Shown here one piece after another: positions 45,712 to 55,300 of a stretch of DNA of 64,000 nt. Under the pieces are notes generated by a model. That model searched no databases and was not told where the DNA came from. It saw only the letters and a program-made list of their open reading frames with translations. Origin of the DNA: Clostridium sp. (GTDB lineage: Bacteria > Bacillota > Clostridia > Oscillospirales > Acutalibacteraceae); the NCBI GenBank assembly GCA_031272895.1, contig JAISSW010000002.1, positions 186,001 to 250,000 on the forward strand, in the 5' to 3' direction. Position 1 is the first letter of the stretch, and the number at the start of each line of letters is the position of its first letter. The translations under genes were made by a program, and so were the position numbers.

Positions 45712-45740
45712 AGTATAGCACATTTTACCCCCCCCCCATA
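45712..45740 (-). promoter_or_regulatory. Extended -10 promoter with a ten-G tract in the spacer
   Basis: Minus strand: TATACT (45712-45717) preceded by TGC, an extended -10. A run of ten G residues (C on the plus strand, 45728-45737) fills the upstream spacer, and no -35 is recognisable. Such tracts slip during replication and can alter promoter strength. Confidence 0.5.
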
Positions 45741-45850
45741 TTTCTTTTTTAGAATATTAAAATTTAATTAGAAAACTTCTCCTTGATTTCCGTGTTTTCT
45801 CGCTTTTTTGCGTTTTTTTGCGAATAAAAAATTTTTTAACTGCCTAGGTA

Positions 45851-45927
45851 ACGGGGCTTCGCCGTGCGGCATAAGCTAAAACGAGAGCGGCGGGAAGGCT
45901 CCTCGGCACTACATAGCTCGCCCCCGT
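45851..45927 (+). ncRNA. Folded leader RNA upstream of the Cys/Gly-rich gene
   Basis: Nested complementary segments give a branched fold: P1 ACGGGG/CCCCGT (45851-45856 with 45922-45927), a GCC/GGC hairpin (45861-45870), AGCTA/TAGCT (45874-45878 with 45914-45918), and inside it CGAGAGC paired with GCTCCTCG (45882-45888 with 45898-45905, one bulge). The start codon of the next ORF is 32 nt downstream. No known riboswitch class was recognised. The promoter is not clear. A CTTTCGATTTTTG tract follows P1 and could act as a weak terminator. Confidence 0.5.
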
Positions 45928-45958
45928 CTTTCGATTTTTGATAAGAGGGAGGTACCAT

Positions 45959-46201
45959 ATGTGTGGTAGCATCAACAACTGCCTGCCGACTATCCTGTTG
46001 CTTTCATGCCTCGGCAGCGGCGACATGCTTGGCGGCAACAACGGCTGTGGCTGCGGCGGCGGCATAGGCGGCACTAACAGCTGCCTGCTGCTTTGCCTGA
46101 TGCTGTTGTGCGGCAACGGCGGTCTGGGCGCCGGCTCCTGCGGGGATTGCGGCTGCGGCAACGGCAGCTATGCGGGCGGCTGTGGCTGCGGCTGCAGCTG
46201 A
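45959..46201 (+). CDS. Cys/Gly-rich 80-residue protein
   Basis: This 80-residue protein starts MCGSINNCLPTILLLSCLG and contains 14 cysteines, mostly as CGCG, CGDCGCG and CGCGC, interspersed with short hydrophobic LLL stretches and many glycines. GGGAGG lies 6 nt before the ATG. I do not recognise the family. Possible roles are metal binding, a spore-surface structural protein, or a modified peptide precursor, but no maturase gene is nearby. It is preceded by the folded leader and followed by an 8-bp-plus GC hairpin. Confidence 0.6.
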   Translation: MCGSINNCLPTILLLSCLGSGDMLGGNNGCGCGGGIGGTNSCLLLCLMLLCGNGGLGAGSCGDCGCGNGSYAGGCGCGCS

Positions 46202-46210
46202 GCCAAAGCA

Positions 46211-46244
46211 AAGCGCCCTCTCCTTTCGGGGGGGGCGCTTTGGG
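46211..46244 (+). terminator. GC hairpin after the Cys/Gly-rich gene
   Basis: AAGCGCCC pairs with GGGCGCTT around a 13-nt loop, ten bases after the stop. The U-run is short, so termination may be weak. Confidence 0.6.
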
Positions 46245-46331
46245 TGGGCAACGCCCACAGGAAAATCGGGTAGATGTCTAATCGAGCTATAGCGTCCGCG
46301 CACGAAACTACAGTTTGTCATGCACCCCGGC

Positions 46332-49300
46332 TTACTTTATCTTCTCAATGTTGAGGATATGCCGCAGCAGGCGCATAACGTCAACGCTGTTGACCTTGCC
46401 GTTGCCGTCAATATCCGCCGCTTTAAGCGCATTGCCGCTGAGCTTGGATATCTCAAGGATATGGCGCTTAATAAGCAGCAGGTCAAGCGAATTTAGCTTC
46501 CCGTCGTTATTTGCGTCGCCCTTTGGCCATGTTACCGGCTTGGTTACAATCTTAATCTTATATTCCGTGGTGAGGGTCTTTGTGCCGGTATATTTTACGG
46601 TCAAAATCCTCTCGCCCGTTTTTGTGGAATCGAAGTTGGAAACAGTAACCTTGCTATCCGTCAGGTTGATGTATTCCTTGGTGGTGTTGTCGTAGCGGAT
46701 TTCCAGCTTTCCGCCGGTCAAATCCAGCTTTTCGCCAACATAATAGCTTGTTTTCGGCAGGGTGCTGACGCTGACCGTCAGCGGCTGGCGCGGCGTAATC
46801 TGTACACGCAGCTTGCAGCTTGCCGTTTCCCCGCTGGAGGCGTCCTTATAGGTCAGCGTAATATCCGCGCCGCCGGCGTTGGCAATGCTTTGAGGAGTAT
46901 AGGTGACCGAGCCGTTCTTTATGAGCGCGATAATATCCGTCTTTTGCTCCTTCACGCCGTTGTCATATGTGACGTAGAACGTAATCCCGGAGGCGGCAAG
47001 GTCAATCAGCTTGCCCTGCGGGAAGGTTGTGCCCGTGGGCAGGGCTGCCTCAATGCTTTGAACCTTGCGTGTTGCGTACTGCGCGGTTATGACTATGCTT
47101 GCGCCGTGGGCTCCCTTGGCTGTGGTTGTGCCGATTGTAACGGCGCTGCTGTCATAAGAAGTTTTCCAGCCGGTGAACTTTTGGGTTGTTGTGTTGGGGC
47201 TTGTGGGCACACCGCTTGGCAACGCAAGCTTTTGACCATAGGTATAGCTCACCTTGGCGCTTGTTTGCCAAACGTCCTTGGAGTCCTTGTATTTGAACTG
47301 CACAGTAAAGGTGTTGATTTCGTACTTGCCATAGACGTTCTGGGGGCCGTCCGGCATAGACTTACCCGTCAGGCTTTCCTTGTTCTTCAGTTCCTTATCC
47401 GCGTACCAACCGCTGAAGTGGTAGCCGGTCTTTGCCGGCGCGGACCATAGGCTGATTGTTGTTCCTTGCGTCACTGCAATCTCTTTTGTAAGGATGTCGT
47501 CAATGTAATAGGAAATGGGGCAATCGTAGCGGGCGTAAAGCTCAAGCCCCTTTGTCGTCAGCTTATAGCTGGTAACATTAATGTCCGCCACAATGGTTTT
47601 AAGCGTGGTATCTAAACACCAGCCCTTGAAGTACTTTGCGGGCGAGATACCTGCGTCATAAAGCACAGGCAGGGCAAAGTATCCGTTAAAGGTTGCCGTT
47701 GTTTCCCCCACGGGATTCAGTGTTCCGTTGGCTTCTATCCTATAGAACTTGACCTTATAGCTCAGCGCGCGCTCCACAGCGTTGAAGATGCGCTTACAGT
47801 CGCTCATAATGCCAAAGGTGGTGTCGCCGTGCGGGTCGCCGTATCTGTCGGCCCCCTCGGCATATTGCTCTTCCCATTTATCTATGGAATAGCCCACACG
47901 CTCCGCCTTGATTGTGGCTTTGTTGAAGTCGACAAGGTTGTTTTTTGTTACTCCGTCAATCAGCTTTTCCCAATACCACTCAAAGCCCGCCGCCTTAACC
48001 GCAGCATAAATATCCGCGCCGTAGGCAACCTTAATGGTCTTTGTGCCGCCGGTCCAGTTGAAAACAACGTCGTACTTAAGCACGGGCTGCGCCGCCGTGA
48101 ATGTCATGCCGCCCTCAAGCAGCATTGCCGCCTGCGCCGCCGCGCTGACGCTTATGTCCTTGCTGCCGTCGTTCCAAACCCACGCCGTTAACTCATGCCC
48201 TGTTTGTACCCGACCGGTTTCCTGCTGCCAAGCGCTAATTGTGTCGGCGGTTTGGGGGACATCCTTGACGGGGAAGGCAATGGCGGAATCAAACACAAAG
48301 TCCTGTGTGACCGTTTGGGGGCCCTCGTCCGTTTGATAAATAAAGGTTGCGGTATAGCTATTCGCCTGCCAAACGGCGGTAAAGGAGCGTCCCTCCTTAT
48401 CCATAACAAGCTCGTCCGGCTGATATAGCGTACCGGTTGCGTCGTCCCGCCAGCCGCTGAGGGAATAGCCGTACTTCCTGACGTCAGCGGTCGGCGCCGT
48501 GATTTGCTCCTCAAACAGGACGCCTTGCGTTTCTGTCTGTTGGGTCAGTCCCGCGGCGTAGCTGTCACGCCTCTCCCACTTAAAGCTTGCCGTCCACTGT
48601 GCGGCATGATATACTGCGTAGAGGCTCTTGGCAGCGTGGGGCATTGTTAAGCCCGCGGTGGCAACGGCGTCGCCGTTTTCGTCCGTCCAGCTGTCGAACG
48701 CCTTGCCGTAGCAATACTGCGCCGTGTTGGCGCTTTCTGCGGAGGCAGCCTCAAAGGCACTCAGGTACTCGTCCAACGGTGTGCCGTAACGTACCTGAAC
48801 AGCAAGGTATTTCTCTTTGTCGTCAAGCTGTAGGAGCTTAAGCTCATAGCTCTTGCGGATAAACAGCACATTGAACACTGCCGTTCCGTCCGCGGCAATT
48901 ATTATTGAACCCTCGCTCGGCGCACTGAATTCAAAGCCATCAAACTCAACGCCCTCAAGCCATGCTGTGTCAAAGGCGATTTCCGCGTCCGTGGTGCCGC
49001 TAAGCTCCTTTTCCCCAAGAGGCGCGCTTGTTGCGGGGTCTACGCCCTCGCCAAGGAAGAGCAACTTAAAGGCCGTGTCCTCGTTCGGGTCAAAGTGGGC
49101 GTAGTAGCTAAGCCCCTCGCTTTGCAGCAGGTTTGAGGGACCAAACTCCACGGCGTGAACGTCGTCCTCACAGGGGAGGGTATCGCTGTCCTGCGTAAGC
49201 GCCCAATGGGTAAAATGATAACCCAAGCGCTCGGCGGCAAATTGTGTTTCGGGGATTTCCTGCCCAAAAACAACCGTAAGCTTTTCAATTTCCGTGCCGT

Positions 49301-50990
49301 CATAGTTAAGGAAATATACCTCGTAGCTATCCGGCACATATTGAGCCGTAATTGTCAAATCGTCCGCGGGCATTGCCGCATCATGGGCTTCCCAAGAGTC
49401 AAAGCGCTGCCCAAAGAGCCTGTGCTCAACACTTCCCGGCAGCTCCAAGACCTGACCATAGGGCACGCTCAGCTCCGTTTTGTATTGTGTTTCCTCGCCG
49501 TAAAGCTCAAGTGTTTCAAGCTCGACCAGCGTGAGGGTGTAGCTGTTGCGGCTGTAGGCAATATCGTACACGCCGCTGCCGTCGGGGGCTATGCTCCAAG
49601 GCTCCGCGCCAACGTAGCTAAACCCGGCAAACTCGGTGTCCTCGCCCAGGGCCTCCAGCTCCGCAATAACAGCGGCCGCCGTAATTCCCTCGTCGCTGGT
49701 ACCGGCAAGCAGCTTCGTTCCAAGCAGCACCGGCTCGCCGTTCGGCAGGGCTTCGCCAAGCAGGCGCACGGTGTACGCCGTGTCCTCGTTCGGGTCAAAG
49801 TGGGCGTAGAAAGCCAGCGGCTCCAAGCCCATTGTCGTTGGCTCGTCGGGGAAGTCAAGCCAATAGCTGAAGTGATAGCCGGTACGCTGCGGCTTCTCTG
49901 CCGGGGCGGCAAGCTCCGCGCCGTAATACAGCTCCTCCCGGCTGAAAAGCTCGTCGTTATAGCCGTAAAAGCTCAGGGTATACTTATTGCGCTCATATTT
50001 AACTTCAACCACGCCGTCAGCGCTTGCGGGGACGGTGAAGCTTGCGGCGCTCACTATGGTAAAGCCCTCAAATTCAGTCTGCCCGTCAATTTGCGCCAGG
50101 ATTTCGTCCTGAGTAAGCTCCGCCCCAACAGCGGCGGCAAGGCTGTATTCGCCGAAGTCCTCGTCATACTCTCCAAGCAGGGATTGGCCCAACAGCTTGA
50201 CGGCGTATGTTGTGCGCAGGGCGGCGGCAAAGCTCAGGTCACTTCCCTCCACCGTGTATTCATCAATATCCTCTCCGCCAAGCGTCCATGAGGAGAAACA
50301 GCCGGCAGGCGTTGGGATTTCGGGGAAGTCAACACTCTCCCCGCTCTCAAGGTAGACGGCGGCGGGTGCCGGCTCAACACCCGTGAACTCCACACGGTAA
50401 ACCGTTGTGAAACTTGCGGTGATGACAATATTTTCCTCCGGGAAAACCTCCGGCTCTTGGGACCAGCCGTCAAAGCGATAGTGCGCGCCGTCTTCTGTAC
50501 TTATTATAGGCTCAACCGCGGGCAGGGTAAGCGCCTCACCCGGCAGTTTCTCAAAGACCACATTCTCCAGAACGCCGCCAAAATCAAGCGTCACGCTGAC
50601 AGTCTGCGGTGCCGCCGTAGTCGGCTCTTCAGTGGTCGGCTCTTCCGTAGTTGGCTCTTCTGTGGTCGGCTCCTCCGTGCTAGGTTCTTCCGTAGTCAAC
50701 TCTTCGGTGGTGGGTTCTTCCGTTGTCGGCTCGGTTGTTTCTACCTCGGTAGTTGTTTCCTCCTCCGTTGCGGCTTCGTCAACCGTAGTAGGCTCGGTCG
50801 TGAGCTCCGGCGGCTCGCCCGTTTCGGACACATCGTCCTCTCCCTCGCCCTGCAGGCGGAGGATTTGGTATATGCCGCTGCTTTGCGGCACAAAATTCGG
50901 CAGCAAAACCGCGCCCACAAGCAGCAGGGCGGCAAGGCTGAGAGCGATAATAATTAAGCGCTTGGTTATCTTTTTTGCGGTACTTTTCAA
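46332..50990 (-). CDS. Membrane-anchored repeat protein with dockerin, 1552 residues
   Basis: One membrane anchor (about residues 10-32) is followed by a Thr/Glu/Pro linker of TTEEP repeats, then many Listeria-Bacteroides/InlB-B-type repeats (Y...HF..W units; YAHFDPNEDTA occurs twice), one or two bacterial Ig-like domains, and a C-terminal dockerin with GDANNDGKLNSLDLLLIKRHIL and ADIDGNGKVNSVDVMRLLRHIL calcium loops. It is probably a surface adhesin or scaffold able to bind a cohesin. TTG at 50990 is chosen because the promoter at 51037-51065 overlaps the two upstream candidates (ATG 51038, TTG 51065) and AGAAGGA lies 9 nt before it. Confidence 0.85.
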   Translation of the reverse strand: MKSTAKKITKRLIIIALSLAALLLVGAVLLPNFVPQSSGIYQILRLQGEGEDDVSETGEPPELTTEPTTVDEAATEEETTTEVETTEPTTEEPTTEELTTEEPSTEEPTTEEPTTEEPTTEEPTTAAPQTVSVTLDFGGVLENVVFEKLPGEALTLPAVEPIISTEDGAHYRFDGWSQEPEVFPEENIVITASFTTVYRVEFTGVEPAPAAVYLESGESVDFPEIPTPAGCFSSWTLGGEDIDEYTVEGSDLSFAAALRTTYAVKLLGQSLLGEYDEDFGEYSLAAAVGAELTQDEILAQIDGQTEFEGFTIVSAASFTVPASADGVVEVKYERNKYTLSFYGYNDELFSREELYYGAELAAPAEKPQRTGYHFSYWLDFPDEPTTMGLEPLAFYAHFDPNEDTAYTVRLLGEALPNGEPVLLGTKLLAGTSDEGITAAAVIAELEALGEDTEFAGFSYVGAEPWSIAPDGSGVYDIAYSRNSYTLTLVELETLELYGEETQYKTELSVPYGQVLELPGSVEHRLFGQRFDSWEAHDAAMPADDLTITAQYVPDSYEVYFLNYDGTEIEKLTVVFGQEIPETQFAAERLGYHFTHWALTQDSDTLPCEDDVHAVEFGPSNLLQSEGLSYYAHFDPNEDTAFKLLFLGEGVDPATSAPLGEKELSGTTDAEIAFDTAWLEGVEFDGFEFSAPSEGSIIIAADGTAVFNVLFIRKSYELKLLQLDDKEKYLAVQVRYGTPLDEYLSAFEAASAESANTAQYCYGKAFDSWTDENGDAVATAGLTMPHAAKSLYAVYHAAQWTASFKWERRDSYAAGLTQQTETQGVLFEEQITAPTADVRKYGYSLSGWRDDATGTLYQPDELVMDKEGRSFTAVWQANSYTATFIYQTDEGPQTVTQDFVFDSAIAFPVKDVPQTADTISAWQQETGRVQTGHELTAWVWNDGSKDISVSAAAQAAMLLEGGMTFTAAQPVLKYDVVFNWTGGTKTIKVAYGADIYAAVKAAGFEWYWEKLIDGVTKNNLVDFNKATIKAERVGYSIDKWEEQYAEGADRYGDPHGDTTFGIMSDCKRIFNAVERALSYKVKFYRIEANGTLNPVGETTATFNGYFALPVLYDAGISPAKYFKGWCLDTTLKTIVADINVTSYKLTTKGLELYARYDCPISYYIDDILTKEIAVTQGTTISLWSAPAKTGYHFSGWYADKELKNKESLTGKSMPDGPQNVYGKYEINTFTVQFKYKDSKDVWQTSAKVSYTYGQKLALPSGVPTSPNTTTQKFTGWKTSYDSSAVTIGTTTAKGAHGASIVITAQYATRKVQSIEAALPTGTTFPQGKLIDLAASGITFYVTYDNGVKEQKTDIIALIKNGSVTYTPQSIANAGGADITLTYKDASSGETASCKLRVQITPRQPLTVSVSTLPKTSYYVGEKLDLTGGKLEIRYDNTTKEYINLTDSKVTVSNFDSTKTGERILTVKYTGTKTLTTEYKIKIVTKPVTWPKGDANNDGKLNSLDLLLIKRHILEISKLSGNALKAADIDGNGKVNSVDVMRLLRHILNIEKIK
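50620..50739 (-). repeat. Minisatellite, eight 15-bp units
   Basis: Eight near-identical 15-bp units in tandem encode the TTEEP linker of the large dockerin protein (minus strand). Differences are mostly silent or conservative (TTEEL, STEEP). Copy number may vary between strains; reading frame would be kept because 15 is a multiple of three. Confidence 0.85.
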
Positions 50991-51036
50991 GTCAATCAAT
51001 CCTTCTGTTTTGGGCTGCGCAAACGGCGCTGTGTTC

Positions 51037-51065
51037 ATTGTATCAAAAAATGCGGCGTTGTTCAA
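51037..51065 (-). promoter_or_regulatory. Promoter of the large dockerin gene
   Basis: Minus strand: TTGAAC (51060-51065), 17-bp spacer, TACAAT (51037-51042). It lies over the earliest possible start codons, which forces the gene start downstream to 50990. Confidence 0.75.
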
Positions 51066-51092
51066 GCCTTTTTGTAAAAAGTTTCAATATTG

Positions 51093-52214
51093 TTATTTAT
51101 TTGGCAGTAAAAGCTGCCGCCAAAGCCGCTCTGAGCGGCGCTCCAAGGCAAAGCATTCCCTTGCGTCAGCCCCCAAGGAATGTAGCTGCCCCGCCCGTTG
51201 GATTATCGGCAGGCGGGTGGTTTTTCTTGCGGCGCGAAGTATATCGTGCGCACCGCCGCCCATTGCCAAAACATGGATATACGGCGGCCACTGCAGCCAA
51301 TCCTCCGCGCGGACACCAAGCAGGGCGTCAAGCGCAAGCCTGCGCAAGGAGGCAAGGGTAAAGCGGCGGCTTTTTGCTTTTTCCAAAAGCTCTCCCAAGC
51401 TGTTTGAGTCCTGCGCCGCACGGAACAGCCTGTTTTCCAAGCCCTCGCGTACCTCCGGCAGGGCGGCAAGCTCCTCTTTGCGCATTGAGCAGAGCCGCGA
51501 AAAAATCAGGCGCTCCGCCTGCGAAAGCCCACAAAGCACACGTCCGGCGGCTGCTTCCTCCCGCAGAACCTGTGCGCCGGCGGGCGGCAGCAAGGGCGCA
51601 ATATCGCCGCCGGAGCGCAAACCCCGCCGCAGCTCCTCGGCACGGCAGCCCTCGCCCTCCTCCCGCGGGATTGTGAAAGGGCGAATGGGGCTGTTAAGCC
51701 TTGCAAGGGAGTCAAGGTATTCAAGCGCTAGGGTGTTGTTGGCGGTTGAAAGCAAGTCCGCAAGGGGGGCGCTGTGACTTCGCAGGGCTGCCTGCGCGGC
51801 GGCGGCGTAGGAGCTGCCGCTGTCAAGCTCCGCACGAATAAGGCCTTGCGTCTGCTCTAAGGCAAGGGCTTGGCTTGCCGCCAGCAATAAATCAAGGCTG
51901 CCGCACTCGCTGCCAAAGCAGAGCATATCCACGCAGCCGAGCGCGTCTAAAATATATACGCCGCCATTGGCAAAGCGCCGTGCGGGCGACAGCGCCCAGC
52001 TAAGCGGCAGCTCAAGCACCAGGTCCGCGCCGCAGGCGACAGCAGCCCGCGCCCGCGCCCATTTATCCATAATCGCCGGCTCGCCGCGCTGAACGAAATC
52101 CCCGCTGATAACGCAGACGATATGGCTTGCGCCCGCCAGCCGCACTTTCTCAAGCAGCTTGGCGTGTCCGCGGTGGAAGGGGTTATATTCGGCAATAATT
52201 CCCGCAATATGCAT
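51093..52214 (-). CDS. tmcAL: tRNA-Met cytidine acetate ligase TmcAL
   Basis: This 373-residue enzyme (YlbM family) activates acetate with ATP and acetylates the wobble C34 of elongator tRNA-Met. It opens GIIAEYNPFHRGH, a nucleotidyltransferase site with HRGH at residues 14-17, then GDFVQRGEPAIMDKWARA and RFANGGVYILDALG. Length is typical (about 380). It has its own promoter at 52244-52272. The large dockerin gene follows on the same strand after about 100 bases, with its own promoter. Confidence 0.92.
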   Translation of the reverse strand: MHIAGIIAEYNPFHRGHAKLLEKVRLAGASHIVCVISGDFVQRGEPAIMDKWARARAAVACGADLVLELPLSWALSPARRFANGGVYILDALGCVDMLCFGSECGSLDLLLAASQALALEQTQGLIRAELDSGSSYAAAAQAALRSHSAPLADLLSTANNTLALEYLDSLARLNSPIRPFTIPREEGEGCRAEELRRGLRSGGDIAPLLPPAGAQVLREEAAAGRVLCGLSQAERLIFSRLCSMRKEELAALPEVREGLENRLFRAAQDSNSLGELLEKAKSRRFTLASLRRLALDALLGVRAEDWLQWPPYIHVLAMGGGAHDILRAARKTTRLPIIQRAGQLHSLGADARECFALERRSERLWRQLLLPNK

Positions 52215-52243
52215 GGCGACTCCGTTTGCTGTATTTAGGCTTA

Positions 52244-52272
52244 ATTATATAGGATTCCGCTTCCGCACGCAA
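52244..52272 (-). promoter_or_regulatory. Promoter of tmcAL
   Basis: Minus strand: TTGCGT (52267-52272), 17-bp spacer, TATAAT (52244-52249), 30 bp before the ATG. Confidence 0.82.
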
Positions 52273-52387
52273 GCAGCGTCCCATGCGGCGGCTATTGGGG
52301 ATTGACCCATACTCCCCATACAGGTAGGCTCCAAGCGCGGCAAATTTTTCCTTGTCACCCTTGTATCAATTCGGGACGCGGGCGCAT

Positions 52388-55300
52388 TTACAGCCTTACT
52401 TCTACTTCCTCCCTGTTGCGCAAGGAGTACAGCAGCACCGCCTTGACCGGCATTTCCTTGCACTTGCTAAGCGCCAAAGCGTAAACCCGCAGCTGCGGGG
52501 CATAGCGTCCAAGCAGCTGCTCGGCGCTTGCTCGATCAGTTTTGTAATCAACGACCACAAGCCCGCCGTCCTCCTCAAAAACACAGTCCGCCGCGCCGAT
52601 TACCGTTATTTTTTCCCTGCAGCCGCTGTGTTCGGGGTAAAGCTCCTCAACAGCCAGCCTTGCGGTGAATTGCCGCTCCCTCTCCAAACGACCTGACGCC
52701 GCCATTCGCCCCACAATTTCACTTTGCGCAAAATCGCGCAGCATTTGCTTCTCCGCCCCTGTCAGCTGTTTAACGTCCAGCCCGCCCTCGCCGGCTATCT
52801 CACCAAGCGCCGCTTCAAAATCCCTGAACGCGGCGGGGAAATCCAAGCGCTCCAGCACCCAGTGCAGCAGCGTTCCGCGGCTTGCGGCGCTTTTTTGCTC
52901 CGCCTGTAAAAACGCGGGCGCCCTCTGCGCAATGTTTTCCGGGTAATCCCCCTTTGCAAAGGAGGACGCCGTTTGCTTCGCGGCAATCCCCGCCGGCACG
53001 GTGCTTGGGTATTGCCAATTGAGGCACTTGCGTATTTCCGCAAGCATTGCCTCGTCCGGCGGCGGGAAGTCAAGCTCCGGCTCAACAGCGCCTTCCTCAG
53101 GGGGAATGTCGTCAATACGGAAATCAAGCCTAAAGGCTTGGTTTTCAAGCGGCGGCTTAACATAACCCGGCACATGGGGCAGACCCAGCGCCGCCAACAG
53201 CCACCCAAGGTAAGAGCCCTGCCCCCTGACGCTGTGCGCCGGGAAAAAGCCGCCGGAAAGCGGCATTGCCGCCGCCGCCTTTTCCATCAGGCTCTCCGCC
53301 GTGCTGCCCGCCCTGTCAGTAGCCCCAATAAGGCAAAGCTGTTCCTTGGCGCGTGTTGCCGCAACATAAAGCAGGCGCAGCTCCTCGGCACGGTCAAGCT
53401 CGGCGGTTTCCAGCTTTGCGGCGGTGTGCTGTATTGTGGGGTAGACCCCAAAGGCGTCGCCCTGCCGCAGCTTAAGCCCAAGCCCGCCCTTTGGCGCACA
53501 GATTGCCGCGCTCTTTGCCCCCGCCGTGTTGAAGCCACGCCCAATATCCGCAATAATGCACACGGGGAATTCCAGCCCCTTGGATTTGTGAATGCTCATC
53601 AGCCTAACACCGCCGCCCTGTGTGTTAGCGGCGTCAAGGCTCAAGCCCCGCTCCTTAATTGCGTCCAAAAAGCGCAGCAGACCGCTCAGCCCGGGGCTCT
53701 CGGCGTCAAGGCTTTGCTCGGCAAGCTCCGCAAGGCGCTGCAGGTTGGCCTTGCGCCCCGCGCCGTTTTTCATTGCCTGAACAATGGAGAAAAGCCCGCT
53801 TTCCTCAAACAGACGGCGCACAAAAAGCGCGCAGGGCATTGCTAAGGAAAGCTTTCTCCATTTGGCAAGGAACTTCAGCAGCTCGTCATAGCGGCTGTCC
53901 TGATTGGCGGCAAGCAGGATTTTTGAGTAAAGCCCGTCGCCCTCCAAAAGGCTGATTTCCGCCGCGTCGTCTTCGCAAAAGCCAAAAAGCGGGGAAAGCA
54001 GCACAGCAAGCAGCGGCACGTCCTGCAGGGGGTTATCAATAACCTGCAGCAGCGACAGGGCAAGGCGGATTTCGTTCGTTTCAAAAAAGCCTCCGCTCAG
54101 CTCAGTTTGGCAGGCTATGCCCCGCCTTTCCAGCGCCGCTTTATATAACGCCGCCTTTTTGCGCGGGGAGCGCATGAGTATAGCAATGTCCTCCGCCCGC
54201 CGCCCTTGGCTAAGCAGCTTTTCCACAAGACTTGCGCAGTAGCGTGCCTGCTGCTCGTCGCGGTCGCCCTCCCCGGTGCGCAGCAAACGGAAGATAACGT
54301 CCGGCTTTTCGCCCTCAGCCCGGCGGAAGGGCACAAGGTACTCCTCCTCAGTATAGTCAAGCTCTCCCGCCCTCTTTTGCATAAGGGCGGAAAAAACGGT
54401 GTTAACAAAGCCCGTCACGCCCGGCAGGGAGCGGTAATTTTGCGCAAGGAAAACCCTGCCGCCTCTTTTCTCTTCGGGGTCATATGGCGCAAGAGAATCA
54501 CGCCGCTCCAGAAAAATACCCGGCTCCGCCTGCCTGAAGCGGTAAATGCTCTGCTTAACGTCGCCCACAAAAAATAGGTTGCTCTCGTCACGGCTCAGCG
54601 CCCTGAACAGCGCCTCCTGCAGTCGGTTGACATCTTGGTATTCGTCCACCAAAATTTCCGCAAACTGCTCCGAAAGCGCCTTTGCAAGCGGAGTTTTTTG
54701 CCCCTTTTCATCTATCAGCAGCCCAAGCGCAAGGTGCTGCACATCTCCGAAGTCTGCACAGCCCCTTTCTATCTTGCGCCGCTTCAGCTTCTCCTCAAAG
54801 CCCTCCGCAAGGCGGATAAGCTCGCGTGCCTGAGGCAAAAGCAGCGCCGTGTCCTCTCGGACGGTTTTTTCGTTCAAAAAGAAAAGCTCGGCCTTAAGCT
54901 TTTTAATTGTCTTTTTTACCCTGTCGCGGCGCTTTTCCGCCCAAAGGAACAGCTCCGTTTGCTCGTATCCCTTTGGTGCCCTGCCGCGCGAAACAAGCTT
55001 TGTTCCCTCAAGGCGGGCGCAAATGTCGTCCCAAGCGCCTTGGGCAAGCTCGTGCCGCAGCCCTGAAAGTATGGCTATATCCGACGCATATGCCGCCCCG
55101 AAGGACGCCGCAACCTCTTCTTCCTGCTCAAGCACGGGCAGCGCCTCGTTGTGCAGGGCAAGCAGGCTTTCTATCGCCTCGTCCGCCTCGCGCACAATAG
55201 CTTTGCCCCAAACGCTATCGCGCAAGGGGCAGTTTTCTTCATATGGAGCAAGCAGGGAGTGCAGCCACTCCCGCGGGTTGGGGTTAGCCTGTGCCTGGCG

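Noticed and set aside
50620..50739. Tandem 15-bp units considered as a CRISPR array
   Set aside because: No unique spacers separate the units; they encode an in-frame TTEEP linker.
49155..51777. Two long plus-strand frames (378 and 381 codons) antisense to the dockerin and TmcAL genes
   Set aside because: Both lie over repeat-rich, well-supported genes; one is a low-complexity translation of the 15-bp repeat.
52273..52387. Structured 115-bp gap between addA and tmcAL as a 6S-like RNA
   Set aside because: A TGGGGA/TCCCCA stem exists, but no larger fold or promoter supports an RNA gene.
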